Made by a program: the position numbers and the translations under genes. The notes beneath the pieces were generated by a model. The model had not been told where the DNA came from. It made no database searches and worked only from the letters and a program-made list of their open reading frames with translations. Positions 28,358-35,850 of a DNA stretch of 64,000 nt are shown one piece after another. Numbering within the stretch: position 1 is the first letter of the stretch; every line of letters begins with the position of its first letter. The stretch spans positions 3,565,416 through 3,629,415 of the forward strand of contig NC_022571.1 of the NCBI RefSeq assembly GCF_000473995.1. The letters are read 5' to 3'. The DNA comes from Clostridium saccharobutylicum DSM 13864. Lineage in GTDB: Bacteria; Bacillota; Clostridia; Clostridiales; Clostridiaceae.

Positions 28358-28519
28358 TTAAACACATTCAAAAAAATAATAGACCAGTATGCTTACCTAT
28401 TTTGTGTCATACTACGCCAGTAAAATCACCTAGTAAACCTACTATGAGCTGATTTTACTTTCTTGTCTAACACTAAATATGCATCGCATCTTTAGTCTAT
28501 TATTTTTTCATGTGCCTTA
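28358..28519. repeat. MITE-like palindrome, full copy overlapping the arabinofuranosidase stop
   Basis: 162 bp. Plus-strand ends TTAAACACATTCAAAAAAAT and TATTTTTTCATGTGCCTTA with AATAGACC / TAGTCTATT next inward, and a complementary core (GTAAAATCA / TGATTTTAC). The TAA stop of the GH51 gene is the first three bases of its terminus TAAGGCAC. Confidence 0.72.
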
Positions 28520-31060
28520 TTTTAATTTAAGTCTTATTACAGATACTGAATATTTATCAGCATTATAATCAAAACTCTTTGAAACATGGTTTAAATTTTT
28601 AGTCTTAATAGAAACTTTATCTGGATTTTCAAATGAATTTTTAACACTTTCATCTTCACCAGTTACATATTGTACTGTTGCCTTTGATTGTACATCTTGA
28701 TTCCCATTAATGTTTATTTTAACCTTCTTATCTTCTCCAGCTACATTTACAACTTTAACTATTAAATCATTTGTCTTTGAATCATAGCTAGTAGATGTAT
28801 ATACATCACTATCTCTACCTTGTTCTGTTACTTCATTAGTTAATTGTCCATTTATATAGCAGCTAATCTTATTTCCGCTAACAACTATCTTTATCTTATA
28901 TTCTTCACCAGTATTTACTTTTCCATAAGCTGAATCAGCAGTACTTATAGTTGATTTTTCACCATCTACTGCTTTTTCTATTACAGTTTTGGTATTATTC
29001 CAACCACCTACATTAAGCCAATAATAATTTGAAGTATCCTTTGCTCCAAATCCAACTAAGAAACCTTCATTACCGCCAGTTTTCTTAGCATTTAACTCTA
29101 AAGTATAATTACTCCAATCAGTACTATTCGTTTGTACTCTGCAGTCCTCACTAATTTCATCTAATATAAGTTTTCCATCTTTAACAGTCCAATTTCCCTT
29201 TACTTTATTCCATTCACTATTGTCACTATCAAAGTTATCAGTAAATATCTCTTTTCCTGTATCATTGTTAGTTACCTTTACATTGTCATATTGAACTTTA
29301 GTATTCCAGCTACCAAGGATTATTCCGCCTTTAATATTATTGCCTTCTGATATCTTTGGTTTAACAAGTTCTTGTTTAAGCATTTGTGTTCCTAAATTAG
29401 TACTAAACAGCTTTTGAACATAATAATTTGGAGTTGCATAATTAGTCTTACCGTTAAACCAAATCATATTAGTAGACCATTGGTAATCATCATTCTTAGC
29501 AAATAGAGGTGCATAAGACGCCATTTTTACTATATCTGAATTTTCCTCAAGACCTGTTAAATAAGCACCTTCTGCTAATGCTGATTTTAAAGTATTACTT
29601 TTTGATGCATATTCACCAACAAATACTTTAGGTCCATTTCTATCATATTTACTATATCTATCAGTATTCTTTAAAAACCAGTCTGGATTCATATAATAAT
29701 GTTCATCTACCATTGTATTTTTTGCCTTTTCATTTATCCATTTCCAAGCATCATCAAACTGAGAGCCATCAGCAGATGGACCTGATGTTGATATTAATGT
29801 TATGCCTGGACACTTTTCATTTAAAACTTTCTGGAACGCTTCAAATCTTTTATGATACTCATTTCCCCATTGTTCATTACCTATAGCTAAATATTTTAAG
29901 TTAAATGGCTTCTTATGTCCCGCCTCTACTCTCTTCTTCCCCCAAGTAGTAGATTCATCACCATTCGCATATTCAACTAAATCAACTGCATCTTGAATAT
30001 ATGAATCAAGGTCTCCTCCAACATCTGCCATATAAGTTGATACTCCACTTTTGGGGCCTCTAAATTGGCAAGTCATTCCACAATTTAAAACTGGTACTGG
30101 AACCGCTCCAATATCCTCACATAATTGAAAATATTCATAAAATCCAAGTCCATAAGATTGATCATATCCCCATACGTTCCTAATTTCTTTTCTTTCTTCC
30201 ACATTTCCTATAGTATCTTTCCAGTTATACATTCCTTCTTTATTAGCACCTTCAATAACACATCCACCCGGAAATCTTAAAAATTTTGGTTTTAAATCTG
30301 AAATCCTTTTTACTAAGTCCTCTCTTAAACCATATTTTCTGTTTTTCCAAGTATCTTGTGGAAATAAGGAAATCATATCTAAATCTATTTTTTCCTCACC
30401 TTTTACAGATACTGCAAACTTAGCATTAGAAGTACTCTTTTCAGCTCTTAAATGACCTTCATACTTTTTCCACTCATTTCCGATTTTATCTACTGTTTTA
30501 GCTTCTGAAATAACATTCCCATCCTCATCTTCTATTTGCACTGTTACTTTGTTTCTTTTTTCTGTACTACGTGCCCAAAATGAAAAATCATACTTATCGC
30601 CTTCTTTAACAGTTATGCCTTTATATCCATCATTCACTAACTTTAATGTTTCATTTTTATCTTTACTATTTAATTCAACATAATTTGGATTGTTGCTATT
30701 TAAAGGATTATCACTACATACTTTTACTTGTGAATCAGTAGTGCTCTCTTCCCTAATCTCAACAGCTGGACCAGTTGTATTGCTTTTTTCTATTTTCCAA
30801 GAATCTAAGGATTTCTCATATTCAAATGAGCGGTTTTCAACTAGCTCAGCATACAGCCCTCCATCCGCACCATGATTAATATCTTCAAAAAATAATCCTG
30901 TCAATACATCACTTACATCAAACAATTTTTGGTCTGTATTTACATTTAAAGTATATGCATCATCACCTCCGATTTCACTTGCTGACGCACCACAATAACC
31001 TAATACAGTAGTAATACTAAAAAAAGTTGCAATAAGAATTGATAGATACTTTTTTTTCAT
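28517..31060 (-). CDS. Secreted GH51-type alpha-L-arabinofuranosidase with extra beta-sandwich domains
   Basis: 847 residues. Signal peptide at about 1-27; GH51 N-terminal strand region; a CBM4/9-like beta-sandwich at about 80-235; TIM-barrel catalytic core at about 240-520 with acid/base Glu396 in AIGNEQWG and nucleophile Glu483 in VFVGEYAS; then, inside the C-terminal part, a laminin-G/DUF1080-like domain at about 590-745 (IFTDNFDSDNSEWNKVKGNW through CYINGQL); and the closing GH51 beta-domain strands at about 750-847. It removes terminal arabinose from arabinoxylan or arabinan outside the cell. Strong GGGGAGGGG site before ATG. Monocistronic. Confidence 0.92.
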   Translation of the reverse strand: MKKKYLSILIATFFSITTVLGYCGASASEIGGDDAYTLNVNTDQKLFDVSDVLTGLFFEDINHGADGGLYAELVENRSFEYEKSLDSWKIEKSNTTGPAVEIREESTTDSQVKVCSDNPLNSNNPNYVELNSKDKNETLKLVNDGYKGITVKEGDKYDFSFWARSTEKRNKVTVQIEDEDGNVISEAKTVDKIGNEWKKYEGHLRAEKSTSNAKFAVSVKGEEKIDLDMISLFPQDTWKNRKYGLREDLVKRISDLKPKFLRFPGGCVIEGANKEGMYNWKDTIGNVEERKEIRNVWGYDQSYGLGFYEYFQLCEDIGAVPVPVLNCGMTCQFRGPKSGVSTYMADVGGDLDSYIQDAVDLVEYANGDESTTWGKKRVEAGHKKPFNLKYLAIGNEQWGNEYHKRFEAFQKVLNEKCPGITLISTSGPSADGSQFDDAWKWINEKAKNTMVDEHYYMNPDWFLKNTDRYSKYDRNGPKVFVGEYASKSNTLKSALAEGAYLTGLEENSDIVKMASYAPLFAKNDDYQWSTNMIWFNGKTNYATPNYYVQKLFSTNLGTQMLKQELVKPKISEGNNIKGGIILGSWNTKVQYDNVKVTNNDTGKEIFTDNFDSDNSEWNKVKGNWTVKDGKLILDEISEDCRVQTNSTDWSNYTLELNAKKTGGNEGFLVGFGAKDTSNYYWLNVGGWNNTKTVIEKAVDGEKSTISTADSAYGKVNTGEEYKIKIVVSGNKISCYINGQLTNEVTEQGRDSDVYTSTSYDSKTNDLIVKVVNVAGEDKKVKININGNQDVQSKATVQYVTGEDESVKNSFENPDKVSIKTKNLNHVSKSFDYNADKYSVSVIRLKLK

Positions 31061-31510
31061 TATGTTTCCCCTCCCCTAATTTCATTATTATAGAATTCCC
31101 TTTTAGTATACGTTTTCAAATACCCCTATAATTTATTATTTCTCTCCCTTCGTTTTAAAATCTTTTAAAGCAGCCATTATACAAGGACTTTTTAAATGTA
31201 TTTTAAGAACTCTATATTAAAATATTATCACCATTTTATGTAAATGTAAATATTTTATTACATTTTTGTTAAAATAAATAAATTATTTTATGTTATTTTC
31301 ATTTAAGATTGGTTCTGTATTATTATAGGCATAAAAAATAATAGACCAAAATTCTGATCTATTATTTTTTAATGTGTGATATCAAATTTTTCTTAATCCA
31401 AATATATTACATAAGTTGTAAAAAATATTATTCATCAAACCTGAATTGCTACTTTTATAAATATTCAATTAGCAAGATTACTAATTATGAATTTTATTAA
31501 TTAGATGTTA
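31061..31510. other. 450-bp spacer between arabinofuranosidase and ZupT genes
   Basis: AT-rich; holds the arabinofuranosidase promoter region, where GTATACGTTTTCAAATAC near 31107-31124 includes an ACGTTTTC half reminiscent of a cre site, and the palindrome 31324-31380. No gene seen. Confidence 0.5.
31324..31380. repeat. Short TTAGGCACA-family palindrome, terminator of zupT
   Basis: TAGGCATAAAAAATAATAGA CCA / TGATCTATTATTTTTTAATG TG: a 16-bp near-perfect stem with a 6-nt loop and T-runs on both strands, 130 bp past the zupT stop. Confidence 0.65.
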
Positions 31511-32287
31511 CTACATAAATACATGAGTTAACGGCATCAAACATATTCCTAAAAAAATAGAATATAAAGATAAGGTTTTATATCCATACTCTCTCGATGT
31601 AGGAATTAGTTCTTCAAAAGATATATAAAGCATTATTCCCATAACAAATGAAAATATTAATCCAAGTAAAAATTCATTTATAAATGGTTTTAAAATAAAA
31701 TATGCTAAAATCGCACCTAATGGTTCTGATAGACCTGAATACAATGTATATCTTAATGCTTTAAATTTTTTACCTGTTGAATAATATATAGGCATGGCTA
31801 CTGCTATTCCTTCTGGTATATTATGCATTGCAATAGCCAACGCTATCGATGCTCCTAACTTTACATTTTGATAACTAGACATAAATGTTGCCACTCCCTC
31901 TGGGAAATTATGTAGTGTAATTGCAATCATAGATACAATTCCTACTCTAAATAATCTTGAATGTTTCTTATCTGTTGTATTTATCTTATGTGATTCATGT
32001 GGTATCAATTTATCAATTAGCATCGCAAATATCATGCCTGTTAACATATAAAACATGGTCAACAATACACCATATAGCTTTCCATAACAATTCATTAAAG
32101 TTGTTTCAGCATAAGGAAATAAATCTGTAAATGATACGCAAATCATAACTCCTGCCGAAAACCCTAATGCAGCTGTAATAGCCTTTTCATTCTTTCTTTT
32201 TGAAACAAGTACAACAACAGCTCCAAATACCGTAGATATTCCTGCTAAAAAAGAAAGCATTAATGCAAACAATGCATTATTATCCAT
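31511..32287 (-). CDS. zupT: ZIP-family divalent metal transporter (ZupT-like)
   Basis: 258 residues with eight predicted transmembrane helices. The metal-site helices carry HNFPEGVATF (TM4) and MHNIPEGIAVAMP (TM5), the ZIP hallmark. The loop between TM3 and TM4 has HESHKINTTDKKHS, a short His-containing segment. Imports Zn2+ and possibly Fe2+, Mn2+ or Co2+. GAGGTG precedes the ATG. Monocistronic; a terminator-like hairpin lies 160 bp upstream and may be an attenuator or the end of the preceding unit. Cobalt import would fit the B12 theme but is inference. Confidence 0.92.
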   Translation of the reverse strand: MDNNALFALMLSFLAGISTVFGAVVVLVSKRKNEKAITAALGFSAGVMICVSFTDLFPYAETTLMNCYGKLYGVLLTMFYMLTGMIFAMLIDKLIPHESHKINTTDKKHSRLFRVGIVSMIAITLHNFPEGVATFMSSYQNVKLGASIALAIAMHNIPEGIAVAMPIYYSTGKKFKALRYTLYSGLSEPLGAILAYFILKPFINEFLLGLIFSFVMGIMLYISFEELIPTSREYGYKTLSLYSIFLGICLMPLTHVFM

Positions 32288-32447
32288 AAGAGCAACACCT
32301 CTTTAACTTAATCTTCCTCTTAATTATATATTCTATAAAGTTATACAAAATTACCTATATGTTAATTTATTTTTATAACTTAATAAATTCAACTATAAAT
32401 TACTTTTCTGTTCTACTGTTATAATCTTTTTATATTTAAGCAAAAAA

Positions 32448-32497
32448 ATAATATCCATTAAAATTCAAGCTAATTGTTACTCAAATCTCAATGGATA
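32448..32497 (-). terminator. Hairpin with U-tract upstream of zupT
   Basis: ATATCCATT / AATGGATAT stem with a 30-nt loop; on the minus strand it ends in ATTATTTTTTTGC. Either a terminator for the minus-strand genes at 33159-33793 or a zupT leader attenuator. Confidence 0.5.
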
Positions 32498-32740
32498 TCC
32501 CACAAAATATTAAAAAGGAGTCGTAATTTTTATATAACTATAAGTTACATAAGAGGCGCGATGAGTATATTAAAAATATAAACCTCTTTTAAAAATTACT
32601 TACTACATAATAGTTTAACAGATTTTCATTTAAAAACAAGAGTATTTTTTAAATATTTAGAAAATTATGATTTGTTAAATTTATTAAACAATATAAATAT
32701 AGTGTTACGCAATAAGAATAAATCTTAGTGAATCCTAGCC

Positions 32741-32837
32741 GAAATTAGATACATATTTGTTCCATAGTATCATGAAAATTTCGCTAAAGTTGTCGTATTT
32801 TCAAAGGTCTATTACACAAACATGTGTCCAATTTCTC
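32741..32837 (+). repeat. ACCGAAA long-palindrome element, internally deleted copy A4
   Basis: AGCC GAAATTAGATACATATTTGT and its weakened complement ACAAACATGTGTCCAATTTC; inner ATGAAAATTT remains, the apical half is lost. About 97 bp. Confidence 0.55.
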
Positions 32838-32942
32838 TGTTTGTGATATATTAAATTCTCAATTATGAACGCTATAAGCAACTTACAATTTAAACAGAAA
32901 CTTTGACTTATGAAATTTTTTTAATTTTTTCAAATGAATATA

Positions 32943-32971
32943 TTGACATAATAGTAAAATAAGCGTATACT
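32943..32971 (+). promoter_or_regulatory. Promoter of tRNA-Glu
   Basis: TTGACA (32943-32948) and TATACT (32966-32971) with a 17-bp spacer, about 15 bp before the mature tRNA 5' end. Confidence 0.75.
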
Positions 32972-32985
32972 TTATTTTGTTACAT

Positions 32986-33060
32986 GGCCCATTGGTCAAG
33001 CGGTTAAGACGCCACCCTCTCACGGTGAAATCATGGGTTCGATTCCCGTATGGGTCACCA
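32986..33060 (+). tRNA. tRNA-Glu (CTC anticodon)
   Basis: 75 nt including an encoded CCA. Acceptor stem GGCCCAT/ATGGGTC (one G-T), D arm TTGGTCAAGCGGTTAAGAC, anticodon loop CTCTCAC with CTC at 33019-33021, T arm TGGGTTCGATTCCCG. The outermost anticodon-stem pair is C-A. Decodes GAG. A stand-alone tRNA gene. Confidence 0.95.
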
Positions 33061-33066
33061 ATCAAG

Positions 33067-33107
33067 GAAACATCAGCATTTAAACTTCTAAATTGTTGGT
33101 GTTTTTT
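33067..33107 (+). terminator. Terminator after tRNA-Glu
   Basis: AACATCAGCA / TGTTGGTGTT (with G-T pairs) followed by TTTTCT, 7 bp past the tRNA. Confidence 0.7.
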
Positions 33108-33158
33108 CTATTTTCCCGATTTTTTCCCGACTAAGTTTTTTATATATTTTATTTAACT

Positions 33159-33347
33159 TTATTGGGTATATATAATTAATTCAGCTAAATCTAAAGTTAT
33201 TTTTGCTTCCCTTAGAAAATCTAATCCTAATGGCCCATTAACTCTTTCATTTGGATCAATTTCACCAAAATCTATCTTAAAACTTTTTAATCCAATATCA
33301 GCACAACTACTTGAGATAATTTTCTGTTGCTGCGCTTCATCTATCAA
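33159..33347 (-). pseudogene. C-terminal fragment of a retropepsin-like aspartic protease
   Basis: 62 codons, opened by a TTG overlapping the stop of the preceding gene. The end GPLGLDFLREAKITLDLAELIIY matches the typical C-terminus of clan-AA aspartic proteases (GxLGLDFL...IDL...), but the catalytic D-T/S-G part is missing, so this looks like the surviving 3' part of a longer gene. No good ribosome binding site. The family call rests on one short motif; it might instead be a translated tail of the upstream gene by frameshift. Confidence 0.4.
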
Positions 33348-33793
33348 TACTTCAATATAAATTTAATAAATTCATCTTCAATAGTTTCTAAATCTCCATA
33401 AATCTTTTGTTCTGCTAAGTATAATCCATCTGATAAATAGTTTATTATAGATGTTATTTCATTATCTAAATTTGCTTCTTTCATTAGATTATCTAAATAG
33501 TATATAGAATCATTTATGTTTATTTCATTTGCTTGATATTTATCGGATATAATATGCAGTAATTCTTTGTGTATATTTAAATCATCACCATTTCTTCTAT
33601 AAAAATAGTCTCTTAAAATATGCAAAGCATCCTGCATATTACTATTAAAAACTAAAGATGCTTCAATAATTTCATAAGGCGGTTCATCTAGATTAGCTAT
33701 AATTTTATCAAGAAATTTAATCAGTTCTTCTTTTGAAAAAATCCCACACAAGACTGCCAGTCTATTTACTTCAATTTGCTCAACAAAACTCAT
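33344..33793 (-). CDS. Unknown soluble protein, possibly immunity-type
   Basis: 149 residues, acidic, all-alpha by composition, no signal peptide or membrane helix. Contains MSFVEQIEVNRLAVLCGIFSKEE and LDEPPYEIIEASL segments; I do not recognise the family. AGGAG 6 bp before ATG supports translation. It follows a 23-codon orphan remnant (33811-33879) and a decayed kinase gene and precedes a protease fragment, so the neighbourhood looks like accessory, turnover-prone DNA; a role as immunity or antitoxin protein is only a guess. Confidence 0.6.
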   Translation of the reverse strand: MSFVEQIEVNRLAVLCGIFSKEELIKFLDKIIANLDEPPYEIIEASLVFNSNMQDALHILRDYFYRRNGDDLNIHKELLHIISDKYQANEININDSIYYLDNLMKEANLDNEITSIINYLSDGLYLAEQKIYGDLETIEDEFIKFILKY

Positions 33794-33888
33794 AACATTC
33801 TCCTAAAAATTTATTTTTCACCTAACTCTTTATTAAAATATTTTATTGGAACATAATCAGTCAACCATAATTCATTTTCAAATTAGCT

Positions 33889-33941
33889 CAATAAAAAGGC
33901 TATACCAATCCATTTTTGTGAATAATACAGCCTTTTTATTG
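33889..33941 (-). terminator. Terminator of the decayed kinase unit
   Basis: 13-bp perfect stem CAATAAAAAGGCT / AGCCTTTTTATTG with a 27-nt loop, directly after the kinase-like pseudogene stop; T-rich on both strands. Confidence 0.75.
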
Positions 33942-33943
33942 CT

Positions 33944-34519
33944 TTAAAATTGTAATTGTTGTAATATTGTGTTTGCCCATTGAGGCATAATCTTATCTCT
34001 CCAAATCAATATTCCATTCTTAATACTTATAAGTTGTATAAATTCATTGGTATTATCATAAATATTAACTTCATCACAAATATTAATAACATCTTTTAAA
34101 TTTAATAATGATTCAGTATATCTCTTTTCTATTACTTCATCCGGTATGCCATGACCGCCTTTAGATACCCTAAACTTAACTCTTTCTTTTGCTATTTGAG
34201 AATTTTCAAGTCCTATATAATTCATAACTACAAAAAAGCCCTTTTCTTTAGCCTTCTTTATATTTTTTATTATACTCTTACCAGATAAAGTAGTTTCTTG
34301 ATGAAATTAAATATCATTTTTTATATAATAATCAATCATTTTAACAGCCTCTCTACCAGCTTTAATTTGAAGATTATTATCCTTCCATGATCCAATTCTT
34401 GCAACCATTTCATCAGTATTAATTCTTTTTCCAATGTATTCTTCATTATAGAATACAGATTTATATATTGATGTTTTTCCTGCGCCATTCACTCCAGCAA
34501 ACAATGTATATTGCTTCAT
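33944..34519 (-). pseudogene. Zeta-toxin-like P-loop kinase (COG4185 type), interrupted by an in-frame stop
   Basis: The two halves, 34519-34307 and 34305-33944, are in the same frame and separated by a single TAA after codon 70. Read through, it gives about 191 residues: Walker A FAGVNGAGKTSIY, then RINTDEMV, GREAVKMIDYYI, (stop), FHQETTLSGKSIIKNI and a SKGGHGIPDEVIEKRYTESL motif, which is the order of domains in zeta-like/COG4185 ATPases. So a nonsense mutation, not a frameshift, broke it (sequencing error possible). Its start overlaps the stop of a 59-codon partner gene (TAATG). Related families phosphorylate UDP-sugars as toxins; function here is inferred. Confidence 0.75.
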
Positions 34520-34698
34520 TACACTGGCATTTCCTTTATAACTCTTTTTTGTTCTCTTTGAAGAACTAGATTAGCCATATTCATATAGAAATCTTGTTCA
34601 TCTTTTGTTTTTGCCTTATCAAATAATTCCTTTAATTCTGTATATGAATATTTTAAAAATTGATCATATAAATTTGCATTTTCTTTTTTTAATTCCAT
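34519..34698 (-). CDS. Small partner protein of the zeta-like kinase (putative antitoxin)
   Basis: 59 residues, highly charged and helical: begins MELKKENANLYDQFLKYSYT and ends REQKRVIKEMPV. GAGGTG stands 8 bp before the ATG. Its TAA overlaps the kinase ATG, so the two are translationally coupled, the usual layout for an antitoxin preceding a toxin. I do not recognise a named family; the antitoxin role rests on context only. Confidence 0.6.
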   Translation of the reverse strand: MELKKENANLYDQFLKYSYTELKELFDKAKTKDEQDFYMNMANLVLQREQKRVIKEMPV

Positions 34699-34999
34699 AT
34701 AAATTCACCTCATATTAAACAGTTTTATCTTTAATAAAATTATATCCTAAAATTATTATATTTAAAACCTTGATGTTTTTATTATTTTCCCACACTATTA
34801 TTGGATTAAGTATTAAAAGGATTCTCACCTATGTATAATGATCTTTGTCTTCTATCTGCATACATAAAGTTTTATCCTTAATACCTAAAATCTTAATTAT
34901 TCTGTTTTGCAACATAATAAAAGGACTATCCATAATAAAATAGTCCCAATATTTATTATTATATTTCTAAGGTCTTATATATTTTTTACCATTTTGTTA
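34699..34999. other. 301-bp spacer with promoter and terminator
   Basis: Contains TATCTTTAATAAAATTATAT at about 34727, repeated at 41070 beside a second kinase remnant, and the terminator 34923-34946. No gene seen. Confidence 0.5.
34923..34946 (-). terminator. Terminator after the choline-binding-type gene
   Basis: GGACTAT / ATAGTCC stem with a 10-nt loop followed on the minus strand by TTTTATTATG. Confidence 0.6.
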
Positions 35000-35512
35000 T
35001 TAACATTTTTTACAAGCTTTATATCCTTTTTCTTTAGCTTCAGTTAATGACATAGCAGTATAATATTTCATTCCATGTGCGTGTGGACTTGAATGATATA
35101 TTCCATTATTTGATACATATACTGTTTGACTTTGATCATTTGTTGAACTTGTACCATAAGTACTATAATTTGAACTACTACTTCCACTAGTACTTGGAAC
35201 ACTAGTTGTCCATGATCCTGCACTGTTTAAATAATAATTGCCTATATAACAGTCATGAGCCATAGTACCATCACCATAAAAATAGTACCAATTTCCACCA
35301 TCACATAACCAGCCAGTTTTCATATAACCGTTTGAATCAAAATAATACCATTGTGCATCAATTTGCGTCCATCCTGTAGCATAAGAACTTCCTTCTGCAT
35401 ACCACCAACTATTGCCTGATTGTCTCCATTCTGCATGTGCTGCTACCGGAGTAATTGCTAAAAATGTTATTAATGTAACAAAACTAGCAATAAGTTTTTT
35501 AAAGTTTTTCAT
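35000..35512 (-). CDS. Secreted protein with cell-wall-binding (choline-binding-type) repeats
   Basis: 170 residues. Signal peptide at about 1-27 (cleavage after AAHA). Residues 28-105 hold three to four CW_binding_1 repeats: WRQSGNSWWYAEGSSYATGW, TQIDAQWYYFDSNGYMKTGW, LCDGGNWYYFYGDGTMAHD, and a partial NYYLNSAGSW. A Ser/Thr/Asn-rich linker follows, then a C-terminal YVSNNGIYHSSPHAHGMKYY...EAKEKGYKACKKC segment resembling the Cys/His tail found after secreted nucleases and in Ada-like metal sites. It binds the cell wall via aromatic repeats; the tail could bind metal. No enzymatic domain. Monocistronic. Confidence 0.88.
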   Translation of the reverse strand: MKNFKKLIASFVTLITFLAITPVAAHAEWRQSGNSWWYAEGSSYATGWTQIDAQWYYFDSNGYMKTGWLCDGGNWYYFYGDGTMAHDCYIGNYYLNSAGSWTTSVPSTSGSSSSNYSTYGTSSTNDQSQTVYVSNNGIYHSSPHAHGMKYYTAMSLTEAKEKGYKACKKC

Positions 35513-35850
35513 TTTATTTTCCCCCTAAATTGTTTAATAAGATATATTGTACATAATTTCACATTTTTATCAAATGAATATACATATTGTCAAAAAATCT
35601 TAATCTACATAAATGAGGATTTTTCATAAAATAGCTTGAGAAAAGGCGATAAACATTTCATTTTAAGTGTTTATCGCCTTTAAATTTATTTGTATTTTTT
35701 AAAAGAAAGATATTAATATACTTCAAGCAAAAGAAAATCTACATTTTAAGAGTTACATTTAATAAACTTTTTCCCTCTCCTATATTTCTTTCAGCTTGAA
35801 CTAATTAATATCTTTTGATTGTGCTCAGTAACATTAAATAATTCAACAAT
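35513..35850. other. 338-bp spacer with two large hairpins
   Basis: 35641-35683: AAAGGCGATAAACA / TGTTTATCGCCTTT, a strong terminator for the kinase gene at 35851. 35705-35818: AAAGATATTAAT...TTCAAGC / GCTTGAA...ATTAATATCTTT, an extended stem with a long loop directly past the kinase stop; its role is unclear. Confidence 0.65.
35641..35683 (-). terminator. Terminator downstream of the MASE3 kinase gene
   Basis: 14-bp stem AAAGGCGATAAACA / TGTTTATCGCCTTT; loop about 13 nt; T-rich flanks on both strands. Confidence 0.75.

Larger units (their letters stand above)
32288..32985. other. 698-bp spacer between zupT and tRNA-Glu
   Basis: No supported gene. Holds the hairpin 32448-32497, a degraded ACCGAAA palindrome at 32741-32837, and the tRNA promoter (TTGACA at 32943 and TATACT at 32966, 17 bp apart). 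Confidence 0.6.

Noticed and set aside
32524-32600. AAGAGGCGCGATGAGTATA resembling part of a lysine riboswitch
   Set aside because: None of the other conserved lysine-riboswitch blocks follow within 300 bp and the only downstream plus-strand gene is a tRNA; at most a chance or decayed fragment.
32883-33065. 60-codon minus-strand ORF
   Set aside because: It is antisense to the tRNA-Glu gene; the tRNA explains the sequence.
34226-34306. Frameshift in the zeta-like kinase gene
   Set aside because: The two halves are in the same frame (starts 294 bp apart); the break is an in-frame TAA, not a frameshift.
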